A stretch of DNA of 64,000 nt from Arthrobacter sp. P2b (GTDB taxonomy: Bacteria > Actinomycetota > Actinomycetes > Actinomycetales > Micrococcaceae). Shown piece by piece: positions 17,881-27,000 of this stretch (positions are counted from its first letter, which is position 1; each line of letters begins with the position of its first letter). The position numbers and the translations under genes were made by a program. The stretch spans positions 124,001 to 188,000 of the forward strand of contig NZ_FVZL01000005.1 in the NCBI RefSeq assembly GCF_900168295.1, read 5' to 3'. Below the pieces are notes generated by a model. That model saw only the letters and a program-made list of their open reading frames with translations. It was not told the DNA's origin and ran no database searches.

Positions 17881-19407
17881 GTGGTCAAGAATACTGAAAT
17901 CAACCTTAGTACCCTCTCCCGCGACCTTAAGAAGAGCCCCAGCGACGCAGTGGTCATCGGCGTAGGGCAGGGAACCGACGGGCCGGTCCTGCTGGACAAC
18001 CCGCTGACGGCCAAGTCCGCCGAAGCCCTCACCGACTCCCTTAAAGCACTGGGCGTGACCGGCGCAGCAGACCAGCTGGTGCGCCTGCCCGGCCTTCCCG
18101 AAACCGGCGCGGGCATCCTGGTCCTTGCCGGCGTGGGCAAAGTGGCCGCCGGCGCTCCGCTGGCTGCTGAGGCGCTCCGCCGGGCAGCAGGTTCCGCCGT
18201 CCGCCAGCTGGCCGGCCTCCCCACCGTCGCCCTGGCATTCCCGACGGCGTCCGTCGCCGATGTTGCCGCGGTCGCCGAAGGCGCCGCCCTGGGCGCTTAT
18301 TCGTTCACCGAGTTCCGGTCGTCCAGGGACGGGCTGAAGGACCCGGTCCGCAACGCCGTGATCTTCACCGACGTGGCCGAACAGCAGCAGCTCGCCGCAG
18401 CCCTGAAGCGGGCCGGCCTGATTGGCAAGGCCGTCAACGCCACCCGGACACTGGTCAACCAGCCGCCCAGCCACCTCTACCCCGAAACGTTTGCCGAGGC
18501 GGCGAAGGAACTGGCGAAGGGCCTGCCCGTCAAGGTGACGGTCTGGGACGAGAAGCGGCTGGAAAAGGAGGGCTTCGGCGGCATCATGGGCGTGGGCAAG
18601 GGCTCCGCCCGGCAGCCCCGCCTGGTCAAGGTTGAGTACTCCCCCGCCAGGGCGACGTCCAAAATCGCCCTGGTCGGCAAGGGAATCACGTTCGATACCG
18701 GCGGAATCTCGATCAAGCCGGCCCTCGGCATGGGCGACATGAAGAGCGACATGGCGGGCGCCGCCGTCGTCCTTAACACTGTCCTTGCACTGGCCGGCCT
18801 CGGCCTGCCGGTCAAGGCGACCGCCTGGCTCTGCATTGCCGAAAACATGCCGTCGGGCGCCGCCTCGCGGCCCGCCGATGTCCTCACCATGTTTGGCGGC
18901 AAGACCGTTGAGGTCCTGAACACAGACGCCGAAGGCCGCCTGGTGATGGCCGACGGCATCGTCGCGGCAAGCCGCGAGTACCCGGACGCCATCATCGACG
19001 TCGCCACGCTCACCGGCGCGCAGCTGATCGCCCTCGGCAACCGGACCGCAGGCGTCATGGGATCCGACACCGTGACGGCCGCCCTCAAGGCCGCGGCCGA
19101 CCGCGCAGGTGAACTCGTCTGGCCGATGCCGCTCCCCGAAGAACTGCGCCCAAGCCTGGACTCCCAGGTGGCGGACCTGGCCAACATCGGCGAACGCCAC
19201 GGCGGCATGATGACCGCCGCCGTCTTCCTCCGGGAGTTCGTCGGCAAGGACAAGGACGGCGGCCAGATCCCCTGGGCGCACATCGACATCGCCGGGCCGT
19301 CCTTTAACAACGGAAGCCCCTACGGCTACACGCACAAGCAGGGAACCGGCTGCACCGTCCGCACCCTGGTGGCCTACGTGGAGGACATCCTGGCCGCTGC
19401 CGCCTGA
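17881..19407 (+). CDS. pepA: Leucyl aminopeptidase (M17)
   Basis: A 508-residue cytosolic aminopeptidase that removes N-terminal residues, preferring Leu, with two metal ions. The M17 signature NTDAEGRLVMADG holds metal ligands Asp and Glu; upstream VGKGITFDTGGISIKP carries the active-site Lys and an Asp ligand, and KSDMAGAA another. The N-terminal alpha/beta domain spans ~1-170. GTG start with GAGGA upstream. Downstream lies a long inverted repeat and then lpdA; in mycobacteria the same aminopeptidase gene neighbours the E2 and lipoate genes. Confidence 0.95.
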   Translation: MVKNTEINLSTLSRDLKKSPSDAVVIGVGQGTDGPVLLDNPLTAKSAEALTDSLKALGVTGAADQLVRLPGLPETGAGILVLAGVGKVAAGAPLAAEALRRAAGSAVRQLAGLPTVALAFPTASVADVAAVAEGAALGAYSFTEFRSSRDGLKDPVRNAVIFTDVAEQQQLAAALKRAGLIGKAVNATRTLVNQPPSHLYPETFAEAAKELAKGLPVKVTVWDEKRLEKEGFGGIMGVGKGSARQPRLVKVEYSPARATSKIALVGKGITFDTGGISIKPALGMGDMKSDMAGAAVVLNTVLALAGLGLPVKATAWLCIAENMPSGAASRPADVLTMFGGKTVEVLNTDAEGRLVMADGIVAASREYPDAIIDVATLTGAQLIALGNRTAGVMGSDTVTAALKAAADRAGELVWPMPLPEELRPSLDSQVADLANIGERHGGMMTAAVFLREFVGKDKDGGQIPWAHIDIAGPSFNNGSPYGYTHKQGTGCTVRTLVAYVEDILAAAA

Positions 19408-19423
19408 CGCGGGCCCGGCCGGC

Positions 19424-19480
19424 GTGCCACGCGGCTTTGTGGCACGGGGGTGATCCCTCCGCCACAAAGCCGCGTGACAC
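19424..19480. repeat. Long intergenic inverted repeat between pepA and lpdA
   Basis: A 57-base near-palindrome with 20-base arms (GTGCCACGCGGCTTTGTGGC and its complement, one mismatch) around a GGGTGATCCC-containing apex. No T-tract follows on the plus strand, so it is not a textbook terminator, though it may end pepA transcripts. Confidence 0.65.
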
Positions 19481-19528
19481 TCGACACAAGCGCTCCACAA
19501 ACACTGTGCCAAGGTGGAGCATGGATAA

Positions 19529-19550
19529 GTGGTTCGCTAAGGTGAACCAC
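19529..19550. promoter_or_regulatory. Possible operator upstream of lpdA
   Basis: Inverted repeat GTGGTTC-N8-GAACCAC, 112 bases before the lpdA start. Arms are exact. No known actinobacterial regulator motif matches clearly, so this is only a candidate binding site. Confidence 0.35.
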
Positions 19551-19661
19551 GGTAGTCACAAATGCAAGAGAGTTGCCCTGCTGACATAATCACGGCAGTG
19601 CAAGTTCCAAGACCAGATGATGCGCAGGATCGCGTCATCGTTCACGCGAGGGAGCGTTTAA

Positions 19662-21044
19662 GTGGCCGATCAGGCAACTGCGCAAGAATTCGACATCCTG
19701 GTACTCGGTGGCGGCAGCGGCGGATACGCCGCCGCGCTGCGGGCCGTACAGCTTGGCCTCACCGTCGGCCTCGTGGAGAAGGCAAAGCTGGGCGGCACCT
19801 GCCTCCACAACGGCTGCATCCCCACCAAGGCCCTCCTGCACTCTGCGGAGCTGGCCGACCACGCCCGTGACTCCGCCAAGTACGGCGTGAACGTCACCCT
19901 GGACAGCATCGACATCAACGCCGTCAACGCGTACAAGGACGGCATCATCGCCGGCAAGTACAAGGGCCTGCAGGGACTCATCAAGTCCAAGGGCATCACC
20001 GTCATCGAGGGTGAAGGCAAGCTCCAGGGCACCGACACCGTCGTGGTAAACGGCACCGCCTACAAGGGCAAGAACATCATCCTGGCCACGGGTTCCTACT
20101 CCCGCACCCTTCCGGGCCTGGAAATCGGCGGCAAGGTCATCACCTCTGACCAGGCCCTGACCATGGACTACATCCCCAAGAGCGCCATCATCCTGGGCGG
20201 CGGCGTCATCGGCGTCGAGTTCGCATCGGTCTGGAAGTCCTTCGGCGTGGACGTCACCATCGTGGAGGGCCTGCCCTCACTGGTTCCCAACGAGGACACC
20301 ACCATCGTCAAGAACTTCGAGCGCGCCTTCAAGAAGCGCGGCATCAAGTTCTCCACCGGCGTCTTCTTCCAGGGCGTTGAGCAGAACAACGACGGCGTCA
20401 AGGTCACCCTGGTGGACGGCAAGACGTTCGAGGCGGACCTCCTCCTGGTCGCCGTGGGCCGTGGCCCCGTCACCGCCAACCTGGGCTACGAGGAAGCCGG
20501 CATCACCATCGACCGCGGCTTCGTCATCACTAACGAGCGCCTGCACACCGGTGTTGGCAACATCTACGCAGTGGGCGACATCGTCCCCGGCGTCCAGCTT
20601 GCACACCGCGGCTACCAGCAGGGCATCTTCGTGGCCGAGGAAATCGCCGGCCTGAAGCCCGTGATCGTCGAGGACATCAACATCCCCAAGGTCACCTACT
20701 CCGAGCCCGAGATCGCCACCGTGGGCTACACCGAAAAGGCCGCCAAGGAGAAGTTCGGCGACGACCAGGTGCAGACCCAGGAATACAACCTCGCCGGCAA
20801 CGGCAAGAGCTCCATCCTCGGCACCTCCGGCCTGGTGAAGCTGGTCCGCCAGAAGGACGGCCCCGTCGTGGGCGTCCACATGATCGGTGCCCGCATGGGC
20901 GAGCAGGTGGGCGAAGCCCAGCTGATCGTGAACTGGGAAGCCTACCCGGAGGATGTGGCCCAGCTGCTGCACGCCCACCCCACCCAGAACGAGTCCCTGG
21001 GCGAAGCCCACCTGGCACTCGCAGGCAAGCCGCTTCACGGCTAG
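19662..21044 (+). CDS. lpdA: Dihydrolipoyl dehydrogenase (E3)
   Basis: The 460-residue FAD/NAD flavoprotein reoxidises dihydrolipoyl groups of the 2-oxoacid dehydrogenase complexes. Visible motifs: FAD-binding GGGSGGYAAA near residue 16; redox disulphide GGTCLHNGCIPTK (Cys-x4-Cys, residues ~45-50); NAD-binding GGGVIGVEFA; second FAD motif ATG..YAVGDI; and the C-terminal active-site His-Glu segment HAHPTQNESLGEAH. The redox region reads LHNG where most homologues have LNVG, a common variant. GTG start after GGGAG. It is followed by the E2 gene sucB, 111 bases downstream and probably co-transcribed. Confidence 0.96.
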   Translation: MADQATAQEFDILVLGGGSGGYAAALRAVQLGLTVGLVEKAKLGGTCLHNGCIPTKALLHSAELADHARDSAKYGVNVTLDSIDINAVNAYKDGIIAGKYKGLQGLIKSKGITVIEGEGKLQGTDTVVVNGTAYKGKNIILATGSYSRTLPGLEIGGKVITSDQALTMDYIPKSAIILGGGVIGVEFASVWKSFGVDVTIVEGLPSLVPNEDTTIVKNFERAFKKRGIKFSTGVFFQGVEQNNDGVKVTLVDGKTFEADLLLVAVGRGPVTANLGYEEAGITIDRGFVITNERLHTGVGNIYAVGDIVPGVQLAHRGYQQGIFVAEEIAGLKPVIVEDINIPKVTYSEPEIATVGYTEKAAKEKFGDDQVQTQEYNLAGNGKSSILGTSGLVKLVRQKDGPVVGVHMIGARMGEQVGEAQLIVNWEAYPEDVAQLLHAHPTQNESLGEAHLALAGKPLHG

Positions 21045-21155
21045 TTTTCCCCAGCACTATCGAGCCTGTGCACCCGGCACCAAAAACCGGGTGCACAGGC
21101 TCACAACAGGCAGCATTCAATCGCACTAAAGATCAATAAGGAGAACGGGGACGTT

Positions 21156-22910
21156 ATGTCTGAATCCGTTAACTTGCCCGCCCTCGGTGAGAGCGTCACC
21201 GAAGGAACCGTCACCCGCTGGCTCAAGCAGGTAGGTGACCGGGTAGAGGTGGACGAGCCGCTGCTCGAAGTCTCCACCGACAAAGTAGACACTGAAATCC
21301 CCTCTCCTGTAGCTGGCGTGATTGAGGAAATCCTGGTCGCTGAAGACGAGACGGCCGAGGTGGGCGCACCCCTGGTCCGCATCGGCGACGGGTCCGGCAA
21401 CGGCTCTGCCGCCCCGGCCGCAGAAGCTCCCGCCGCCGCCCCTGCTGAAGAAGCAGCGGCACCGGAGGCCCCTGCAGCACCGGCTGAAGAGGCTCCCGCC
21501 CCCGCAGCACCCGCCCAGGAGGCCCCTGCGGCCGGCGGCGGCGAAGGCCACGAGGTCACCCTCCCCGCCCTGGGTGAGAGCGTCACCGAAGGCACCGTCA
21601 CGCGTTGGCTCAAGGCCGTGGGAGACACCGTTGAGGTTGACGAGCCCCTGCTGGAAGTTTCCACCGACAAGGTGGACACCGAAATCCCGTCGCCGGTAGC
21701 CGGTACGCTCCAGGAAATCCGCGTCAGCGAGGACGAGACCGCCGAGGTTGGCTCCGTCCTGGCCGTCATCGGATCCGGCGCCGCCGCTGCACCCGCCGAG
21801 GCACCCAAGGCCGCCCCCGCCCCGGAGGCACCTGCACAGGAAGCTCCCAAGGCCGAGGCGCCGAAGGCCGAAGCACCCGCAGCCGCACCGCAGGCAGCGC
21901 CCGCACCGGCAGCAGCACCTGCTCCGGCTCCCGCAGCAGCACCGGCAGCAGCCGAGGCGGCACCGGCAAACGGTGGATCCGAGTCCGGCTACGTGACTCC
22001 CCTGGTCCGCAAGCTGGCCAACCAGCACGGCGTGGACATTGCGTCCCTCTCCGGCACCGGCGTCGGCGGCCGCATCCGCAAGCAGGACGTCATGGCCGCT
22101 GCCGAAGCCAAGGCTGCGCCCGCGGCGGCACCGGCTGCAGCACCTGCCGCATCCGCTCCAGCAGCATCCAACGCCGCTGTCTCCTCGCTGCGCGGCACCA
22201 GCCAGAAGGCCCCGCGCATCCGCCAGGTCATCGCCCGCCGCATGCGCGAATCGCTGGAGATCTCCACCCAGCTGACCCAGGTCCACGAAGTGGACATGAC
22301 CAAGGTTGCCAAGCTCCGCGCCCGCGCCAAGAACTCGTTCCAGGCCCAGAACGGCGTGAAGCTCACCTTCCTGCCGTTCATCGCCAAGGCGGTTGCCGAG
22401 GCCCTCAAGCAGCACCCCAAGCTCAACGCTGCGTACGACGAGGACAAGCAGGAAATCACGTACCACAACGCCGAGCACCTGGCGATCGCCGTCGACACTG
22501 ACAAGGGCCTGCTGGTTCCGGTCATCTCCGACGCCGGCAACCTGAACCTCGCCGGCCTGGCCGGCAAGATCGCTGACGTCGCCTCCCGTACCCGCGATGG
22601 CAAGATCGGTCCGGACGAGCTGTCGGGCGGCACGTTCAGCATCACCAACATCGGCTCGGTGGGCGCCCTGTTCGACACCCCGATCATCAACCAGCCGCAG
22701 GTGGGCATCCTCGGCACCGGCGCCATCGTCAAGCGCGCCGTTGTGGTTGCGGACGAAAACGGTGACGATTCGATCGCCATCCGCTCCATGATGTACCTCT
22801 CGCTGACGTACGACCACCGCCTGGTGGACGGCGCGGACGCAGGCCGTTTCCTCCAGACCCTGAAGGCACGCCTTGAAAAAGGCGCCTTCGAAGCGGATCT
22901 GGGGCTGTAA
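21156..22910 (+). CDS. sucB: 2-oxoglutarate dehydrogenase E2 (dihydrolipoyl succinyltransferase), two lipoyl domains
   Basis: The 584-residue E2 core subunit transfers the acyl group from lipoyl-lysine to CoA. Order: lipoyl domain 1 (~1-80), Ala/Pro/Glu-rich linker, lipoyl domain 2 (~130-210), second long Ala/Pro linker, E3-binding domain ([16 protein letters not shown], ~285-320), catalytic domain (~350-584) with the active-site [14 protein letters not shown]. Each lipoyl domain has the TDKVDTE lysine. The two domains are close copies, so the DNA also contains an internal repeat (21168-21360 and 21564-21756). In mycobacteria the equivalent protein serves pyruvate dehydrogenase and peroxide defence, so substrate choice is uncertain. 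Strong SD AAGGAGA. Confidence 0.92.
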   Translation: MSESVNLPALGESVTEGTVTRWLKQVGDRVEVDEPLLEVSTDKVDTEIPSPVAGVIEEILVAEDETAEVGAPLVRIGDGSGNGSAAPAAEAPAAAPAEEAAAPEAPAAPAEEAPAPAAPAQEAPAAGGGEGHEVTLPALGESVTEGTVTRWLKAVGDTVEVDEPLLEVSTDKVDTEIPSPVAGTLQEIRVSEDETAEVGSVLAVIGSGAAAAPAEAPKAAPAPEAPAQEAPKAEAPKAEAPAAAPQAAPAPAAAPAPAPAAAPAAAEAAPANGGSESGYVTPLVRKLANQHGVDIASLSGTGVGGRIRKQDVMAAAEAKAAPAAAPAAAPAASAPAASNAAVSSLRGTSQKAPRIRQVIARRMRESLEISTQLTQVHEVDMTKVAKLRARAKNSFQAQNGVKLTFLPFIAKAVAEALKQHPKLNAAYDEDKQEITYHNAEHLAIAVDTDKGLLVPVISDAGNLNLAGLAGKIADVASRTRDGKIGPDELSGGTFSITNIGSVGALFDTPIINQPQVGILGTGAIVKRAVVVADENGDDSIAIRSMMYLSLTYDHRLVDGADAGRFLQTLKARLEKGAFEADLGL

Positions 22911-22914
22911 CAAG

Positions 22915-22981
22915 CAACGACGAACGGCGGCGGTGCGGGCAGCGGTGGGAAACCACCGCACGGCCCGTGCCGCCGTCGTTG
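22915..22981 (+). terminator. Branched hairpin after sucB
   Basis: Outer arms CAACGACG / CGTCGTTG enclose a further stem and an inner GCGGTGG-GAAA-CCACCGC hairpin with a GNRA-type tetraloop. It begins just after the sucB stop and ends in GTTT, so it probably ends or protects the lpdA-sucB transcript. Confidence 0.6.
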
Positions 22982-23023
22982 TTTAAGCGTCCAGGCGCCA
23001 CCGCGCCGCGAGGCAGGCGCTCC

Positions 23024-23040
23024 TACTACCGGCTGTAGAA
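23024..23040. promoter_or_regulatory. Possible fourth BlaI-type operator (one mismatch)
   Basis: TACTAC-CGGCT-GTAGAA differs from the three cydA/blaI palindromes at one arm position and keeps the five-base spacer. It covers the expected -35 position of the promoter whose -10 is TACACT at 23049-23054. Control by BlaI is inferred only from this likeness. Confidence 0.45.
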
Positions 23041-23048
23041 CAACTGGT

Positions 23049-23054
23049 TACACT
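23049..23054 (+). promoter_or_regulatory. -10 hexamer of a leaderless promoter (small membrane gene)
   Basis: TACACT, then six bases (GGTCCC) and the ATG at 23061. A BlaI-like palindrome stands directly upstream. Confidence 0.5.
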
Positions 23055-23060
23055 GGTCCC

Positions 23061-23411
23061 ATGAACATCGTCTATAACATTGTGGTTTTCCTGCATATCG
23101 TCGGCGCAGCCATGATCGTGGGCATCTGGATCGGCCAGATGAAGAAGCCCACCGTCCACCCCCGCCAGTTCGACGGCGCCATGCTGCAGCTTCTCACCGG
23201 CGTCGCCCTGATGGGACTCATCCCGGCCCTGGACATGGACGCGAACTACGCCAAGCTGGGCATCAAGTTCGTTATCGCCCTCGCCGTCGGTGTCCTGGCC
23301 TTCATCGGACGCCGGAAGTACAAGAAGGGCGAAGCGGTCAGCCCGGGCCTGGCGCACGCTGTGGGTGGACTCGCGCTGCTCAACATCGCCATCGCCACCA
23401 TCTGGAACTGA
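23061..23411 (+). CDS. Small integral membrane protein, unknown function
   Basis: The 116-residue product has four hydrophobic segments: ~1-23 (IVYNIVVFLHIVGAAMIVG), ~45-60, ~70-88 and ~98-116. A His in the first helix (FLHIVGA) and a basic RRKYKKGE loop between helices 3 and 4 are the only notable polar features; such a helix His could bind haem, but nothing else supports this. I do not recognise a named family with confidence. The ATG is set by the leaderless promoter. The near-copy of the cydA/blaI palindromes in its promoter region is the best clue to its role. Confidence 0.75.
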   Translation: MNIVYNIVVFLHIVGAAMIVGIWIGQMKKPTVHPRQFDGAMLQLLTGVALMGLIPALDMDANYAKLGIKFVIALAVGVLAFIGRRKYKKGEAVSPGLAHAVGGLALLNIAIATIWN

Positions 23412-23559
23412 CCCTTTTACAGGCGCCGTTCCTGGTCCCGGAGTCATAATCCACCAGCAGCGGACACCGGGTGCACCCTCCCGGTGAAGTCCCTAGGATG
23501 GGAAGCGGCGGGGTCCAGGCGCCTGCCTGCCCCGGTATGAATCAACTTGAGGAGTGAAC

Positions 23560-23988
23560 ATGGCAGCAACACGTTCAGCAAACGCAGTATGGAACGGCAA
23601 CCTGACGGAGGGCTCCGGAACCACCAGCCTGGCCACGTCAGGCCTTGGCACCTTCGATGTCACCTGGAAGGCCCGCACTGAAGCGGCCAACGGCAAAACC
23701 AGCCCGGAGGAGCTCATCGCGGCGGCCCACGCCGCCTGCTTCTCCATGGCTTTCAGCAATGAACTTGCGAAGGCCGGCCACACTCCGGAGGAAGTCCGCA
23801 CGAAGGCGGATGTGACCTTCGTTCCCGGCACGGGCATCACGGGCAGCCACCTGACCATGTCAGCGCGGGTTCCCGGCATCTCCGAGGATGAATTCCAGAA
23901 GATCGCCGCCGAAGCAAAGGTGGGTTGCCCGGTTTCCGGTGCCCTTGCCAGCATCGACATCACCCTGGACGCCACCCTGGAGTCCTGA
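23560..23988 (+). CDS. osmC: OsmC-family peroxiredoxin
   Basis: The 142-residue protein reduces organic hydroperoxides. Both family cysteines are present: AAHAACFSMAFSN (Cys in the first helix) and AKVGCPVSGAL (resolving Cys). The length and the N-terminal beta-rich region (RSANAVWNGNLTEGSG) match the OsmC rather than the Ohr branch. The ATG at 23560 is preferred to a GTG two codons upstream because GAGGAG lies seven bases before it. Monocistronic, followed by a strong terminator. In relatives it is induced by osmotic or oxidative stress; no such signal is identifiable here beyond a possible -10 TAGGAT at 23494. Confidence 0.92.
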   Translation: MAATRSANAVWNGNLTEGSGTTSLATSGLGTFDVTWKARTEAANGKTSPEELIAAAHAACFSMAFSNELAKAGHTPEEVRTKADVTFVPGTGITGSHLTMSARVPGISEDEFQKIAAEAKVGCPVSGALASIDITLDATLES

Positions 23989-24007
23989 TCTGACGCAGGC
24001 CAGACAA

Positions 24008-24052
24008 GAAAGGCCCTGCCTGTCCGGAATGTTCCGGCAGGCAGGGCCTTTC
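24008..24052. terminator. Bidirectional hairpin terminator between osmC and the tricorn gene
   Basis: Arms GAAAGGCCCTGCCTG / CAGGCAGGGCCTTTC with an inner CCGGAA/TTCCGG stem. A/T runs at both ends suit termination of both converging genes. Confidence 0.88.
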
Positions 24053-24077
24053 GTTTGAGTGTCTGAAGCCCCGGCTC

Positions 24078-27000
24078 CTAGCTCCCTTGCCGCCGGGCAG
24101 GCAGCGGGGCGGGACGGAGCCGGCGGTAGCCTTCCCGTGCCGGCGGCCGATCCGTGGGCAGTTCCTGGATCATTTCCTTCAGCGCGCCGATGCCGTACTC
24201 CAGTTGCGGGTCGCGGCCGGCCGCATATGCGTGCGGCGGGAAGACCACCTCAATATCCGGGTCCACTCCATGGTTCTCGACGCTCCAGCCCACGCCGTCG
24301 CCGAACCAGGTGGCGTAACGGGGCTGGGTGACACCCGTGCCGTCGGCCAGGGCAAACCTGTTGTCGATTCCCACCACGCCGCCCCAGGTGCGGGTTCCGA
24401 TGACCGGACCGATTCCCCGCAGCTTGGACACCTGGGTGATGATGTCGCCGTCGGACCCTGCAAATTCATCCGCCAGGACGATCACCGGACCGCGCGGTGC
24501 GTGGTGTGGGTAGGTGCGCGGCTTTTCGCCCCGGGGCATGCTCCAGCCGGTGACCTTGCGGCCGATCAGTTCAGCTACGAGCTGGGACGTGTGGCCGCCC
24601 CGGTTCCGCCGGACGTCCACGATGAGGCCGTCCAGCGCGGTTTCCGTGTCCAGGTCACGGTGCAGCTGCGCCCACCCGTTGGCCATCATGTCGGGAACGT
24701 GCAGGTAGCCAAAGGTGCCGTCCGATGCTTCCCGGACCGTCCGGCGGTTGGATGCCACCCATTCCTGGTACCGCAGGCGTTCTTCGTCCTTGACGGGAAC
24801 GACGGCGACGCGCCGCTGGGTGCCGGCGGCACCGCCGTGCCCCGCACCGTTGAGGAGGGTCAGCTCCACGGCACGGCCGGCCGCACCCACCAGTTGCATG
24901 GCAGGCGTGACGGCCGCGGTCAGCGGAACGCCGTCGATGGCGAGCAGGATGTCGCCGGCCTTTGCGTCCACGCCCGGCCTGGCCAAGGGCGAGGTGGCCA
25001 GCGGATCGGAGGATTCACCGGCCAGGATGCGGGTGATTTCCCAGCCCGCCGGCGTGTGCGCGAGGTCGGCACCAAGCCGGCCCTGCCCCTGGCTGCCGTT
25101 TTCGGTGACCGGGGCCGGCCGGACGTACGCGTGGGAGGTACCCAGTTCGCCGTGCAGCTCCCACAGCAGGTCCACCAGGTCGTCGTGCGAGCCCAGCCGG
25201 TCCACCAGCGGCCGGTAACGGCGGTGGACGCCTTCCCAGTCCTGGCCCGCCATGTCTTCCGCCCAGAAGAAGTCGCGCTGCAGCCGCCAGGCTTCATCGA
25301 AGGCCTGGCCCCACACGCTGAGCGGATCCATCATGACGCGGATCCGGCCGAGGTCCACCTTGACCAGTTTTCCGGACTCCTCATCGGCCTTGGCATCGGA
25401 AGGAACAACCTGCACCTGCTTGTCGGAGACCAGCACCACCTTGGTCCGGTCCCCGGACATCCGGAAGCTGTCCAGCGATTCCACCAGCGTGGACTGCTTC
25501 TTCCGGTCCAGGTCGAACCGGACCAGGCTGGGGCGGGCATCCTTGTCTTCCTGGCTGGCTTTGCCGTCGCCGGTGACGCCCGAGAGCGCCCAGTCCAGCC
25601 ACAGCAGCGCGCCGTCGGTGGCCGCGAGGGAGGTGTAGTTGCCCTGCGGCACAGGCACGCCGATTACCCGGTGGGCCAGCCCTTCCGCGTCCACCTGGAC
25701 CTCCGGCACGCCGGAGGGCTCAGCTGACGTTCCCTTTGGCGTTTCGACAACGGTCCCGGCATCCGGGGCGACGGCCGGCCCGAATGGCGACGGCGTCCCG
25801 GCCGCGAGTGCCACCAGGTACGGCTTGATGGGGCTGGGGAATGACAGGTCGAAGGAGTGGCCGTCGTAGACCGGGTCAAAACTCCGGTTGGACAGGAACG
25901 CAAGGTACTTGCCGTCAGGGGTGAAGACGGGCGATTTGTCGCCGAAGCGGCCGTCAGTGACGTCCACAGGGCCGGCGTCGGGATGCTCAGGATCTGCCAG
26001 CCGGAGCCGGCTGCGGGCACCAAAGGACGTGACGGGCTCTGACCAGGCCAGCCACCGCGAGTCCGCGGACCATGCCAGGTCCGCTATTGTCCCCTCTCCG
26101 ATGCTGGCCATCAGCGACATAGCGCCGGTCCGGGTGTCCGCCACGTACACCTCGCCAAAGGAGGTGCCCAAGGCTATCCAGCGGCCATCGGGGCTGGCCT
26201 CCAGCGAACTGGCGCGGGACGGTACGGGTATCGCGAAACGTGCAGCGTCGGTACCGGCGGCCGTTGCCTGCGCCTCTGCCCCTGTCCCGCCGCCCTCCGG
26301 GGCGACGTCTGCCTGCTGCGCGTCGGCCTGCAGTGCTTCTGCCTGCCGGCTGTCGCCGGACTGCCCGCCGCCGGCCTGCCGGCCGCCGGGGACAGGGGCG
26401 AAGGTGCTGCCTTCAGCAAGGACAGCAGCTCCTGCTGCGGGCACGGGCCGGGGCAACGGCGTGGCTTCCTCCGCACCGGGAGCCGCCTCCGCCGCGTCGG
26501 CGCCGGTCTGGGGTTCGACGGCGGCCGGGGCGGGCGGGGGTACGGCCCCGGAAGTGTGGGGCGCCGCCTCCACAATTGCCTTGATGTGCAGTGCCTCCAC
26601 GCCGTCGTGGTCAGCGATGTAGGCAATCCGTCCATCGCCGAGGGGCCTGGGCAGGCGGCCCCGGACGCCGGGCGTGGCTTCGATAATGCGTGACGGGCCA
26701 TCCTTGTGCCGCAGCCAGTGGATGGTGCCGTGGGCCTCCACGGCGCTTGCCGCGCCGGTGGTGTCCGGCACCACGGCGCCCAGGTGCTTGGACGTCTTGA
26801 GAAGGGCAGGGCGCCTGGACTGCGAAGCGGAGCCCAGGGTGATGTCCAGGCGCACGGCGTCCGAGCCAAGATCGGGCAGGACCCACAGCTCACCGGCCGA
26901 CTCGAAGATCACGCGCTGTCCGTCGGTGGCTGCGTGCCGGACGTAGAAGTCCTCGTGGTCGGTGTGCCGGCGCAGGTCTTTTCCGCTGGGAAGGACGGAA

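Noticed and set aside
17640..17897. 85-codon plus-strand frame upstream of pepA
   Set aside because: Runs into the pepA start in another phase; no SD or motif, and it fills a divergent promoter region.
17653..19512. 619-codon minus-strand frame opposite pepA
   Set aside because: Shadow of the aminopeptidase gene and its flanks.
21168..21756. Direct repeat within sucB
   Set aside because: Fully explained by the two homologous lipoyl domains, not a mobile or recombination repeat.
24087..25727. Long plus-strand open frame inside the tricorn gene
   Set aside because: Composition is that of a reverse-complement shadow (His, Gly, Arg and Val rich) and the minus-strand protein is unmistakable.
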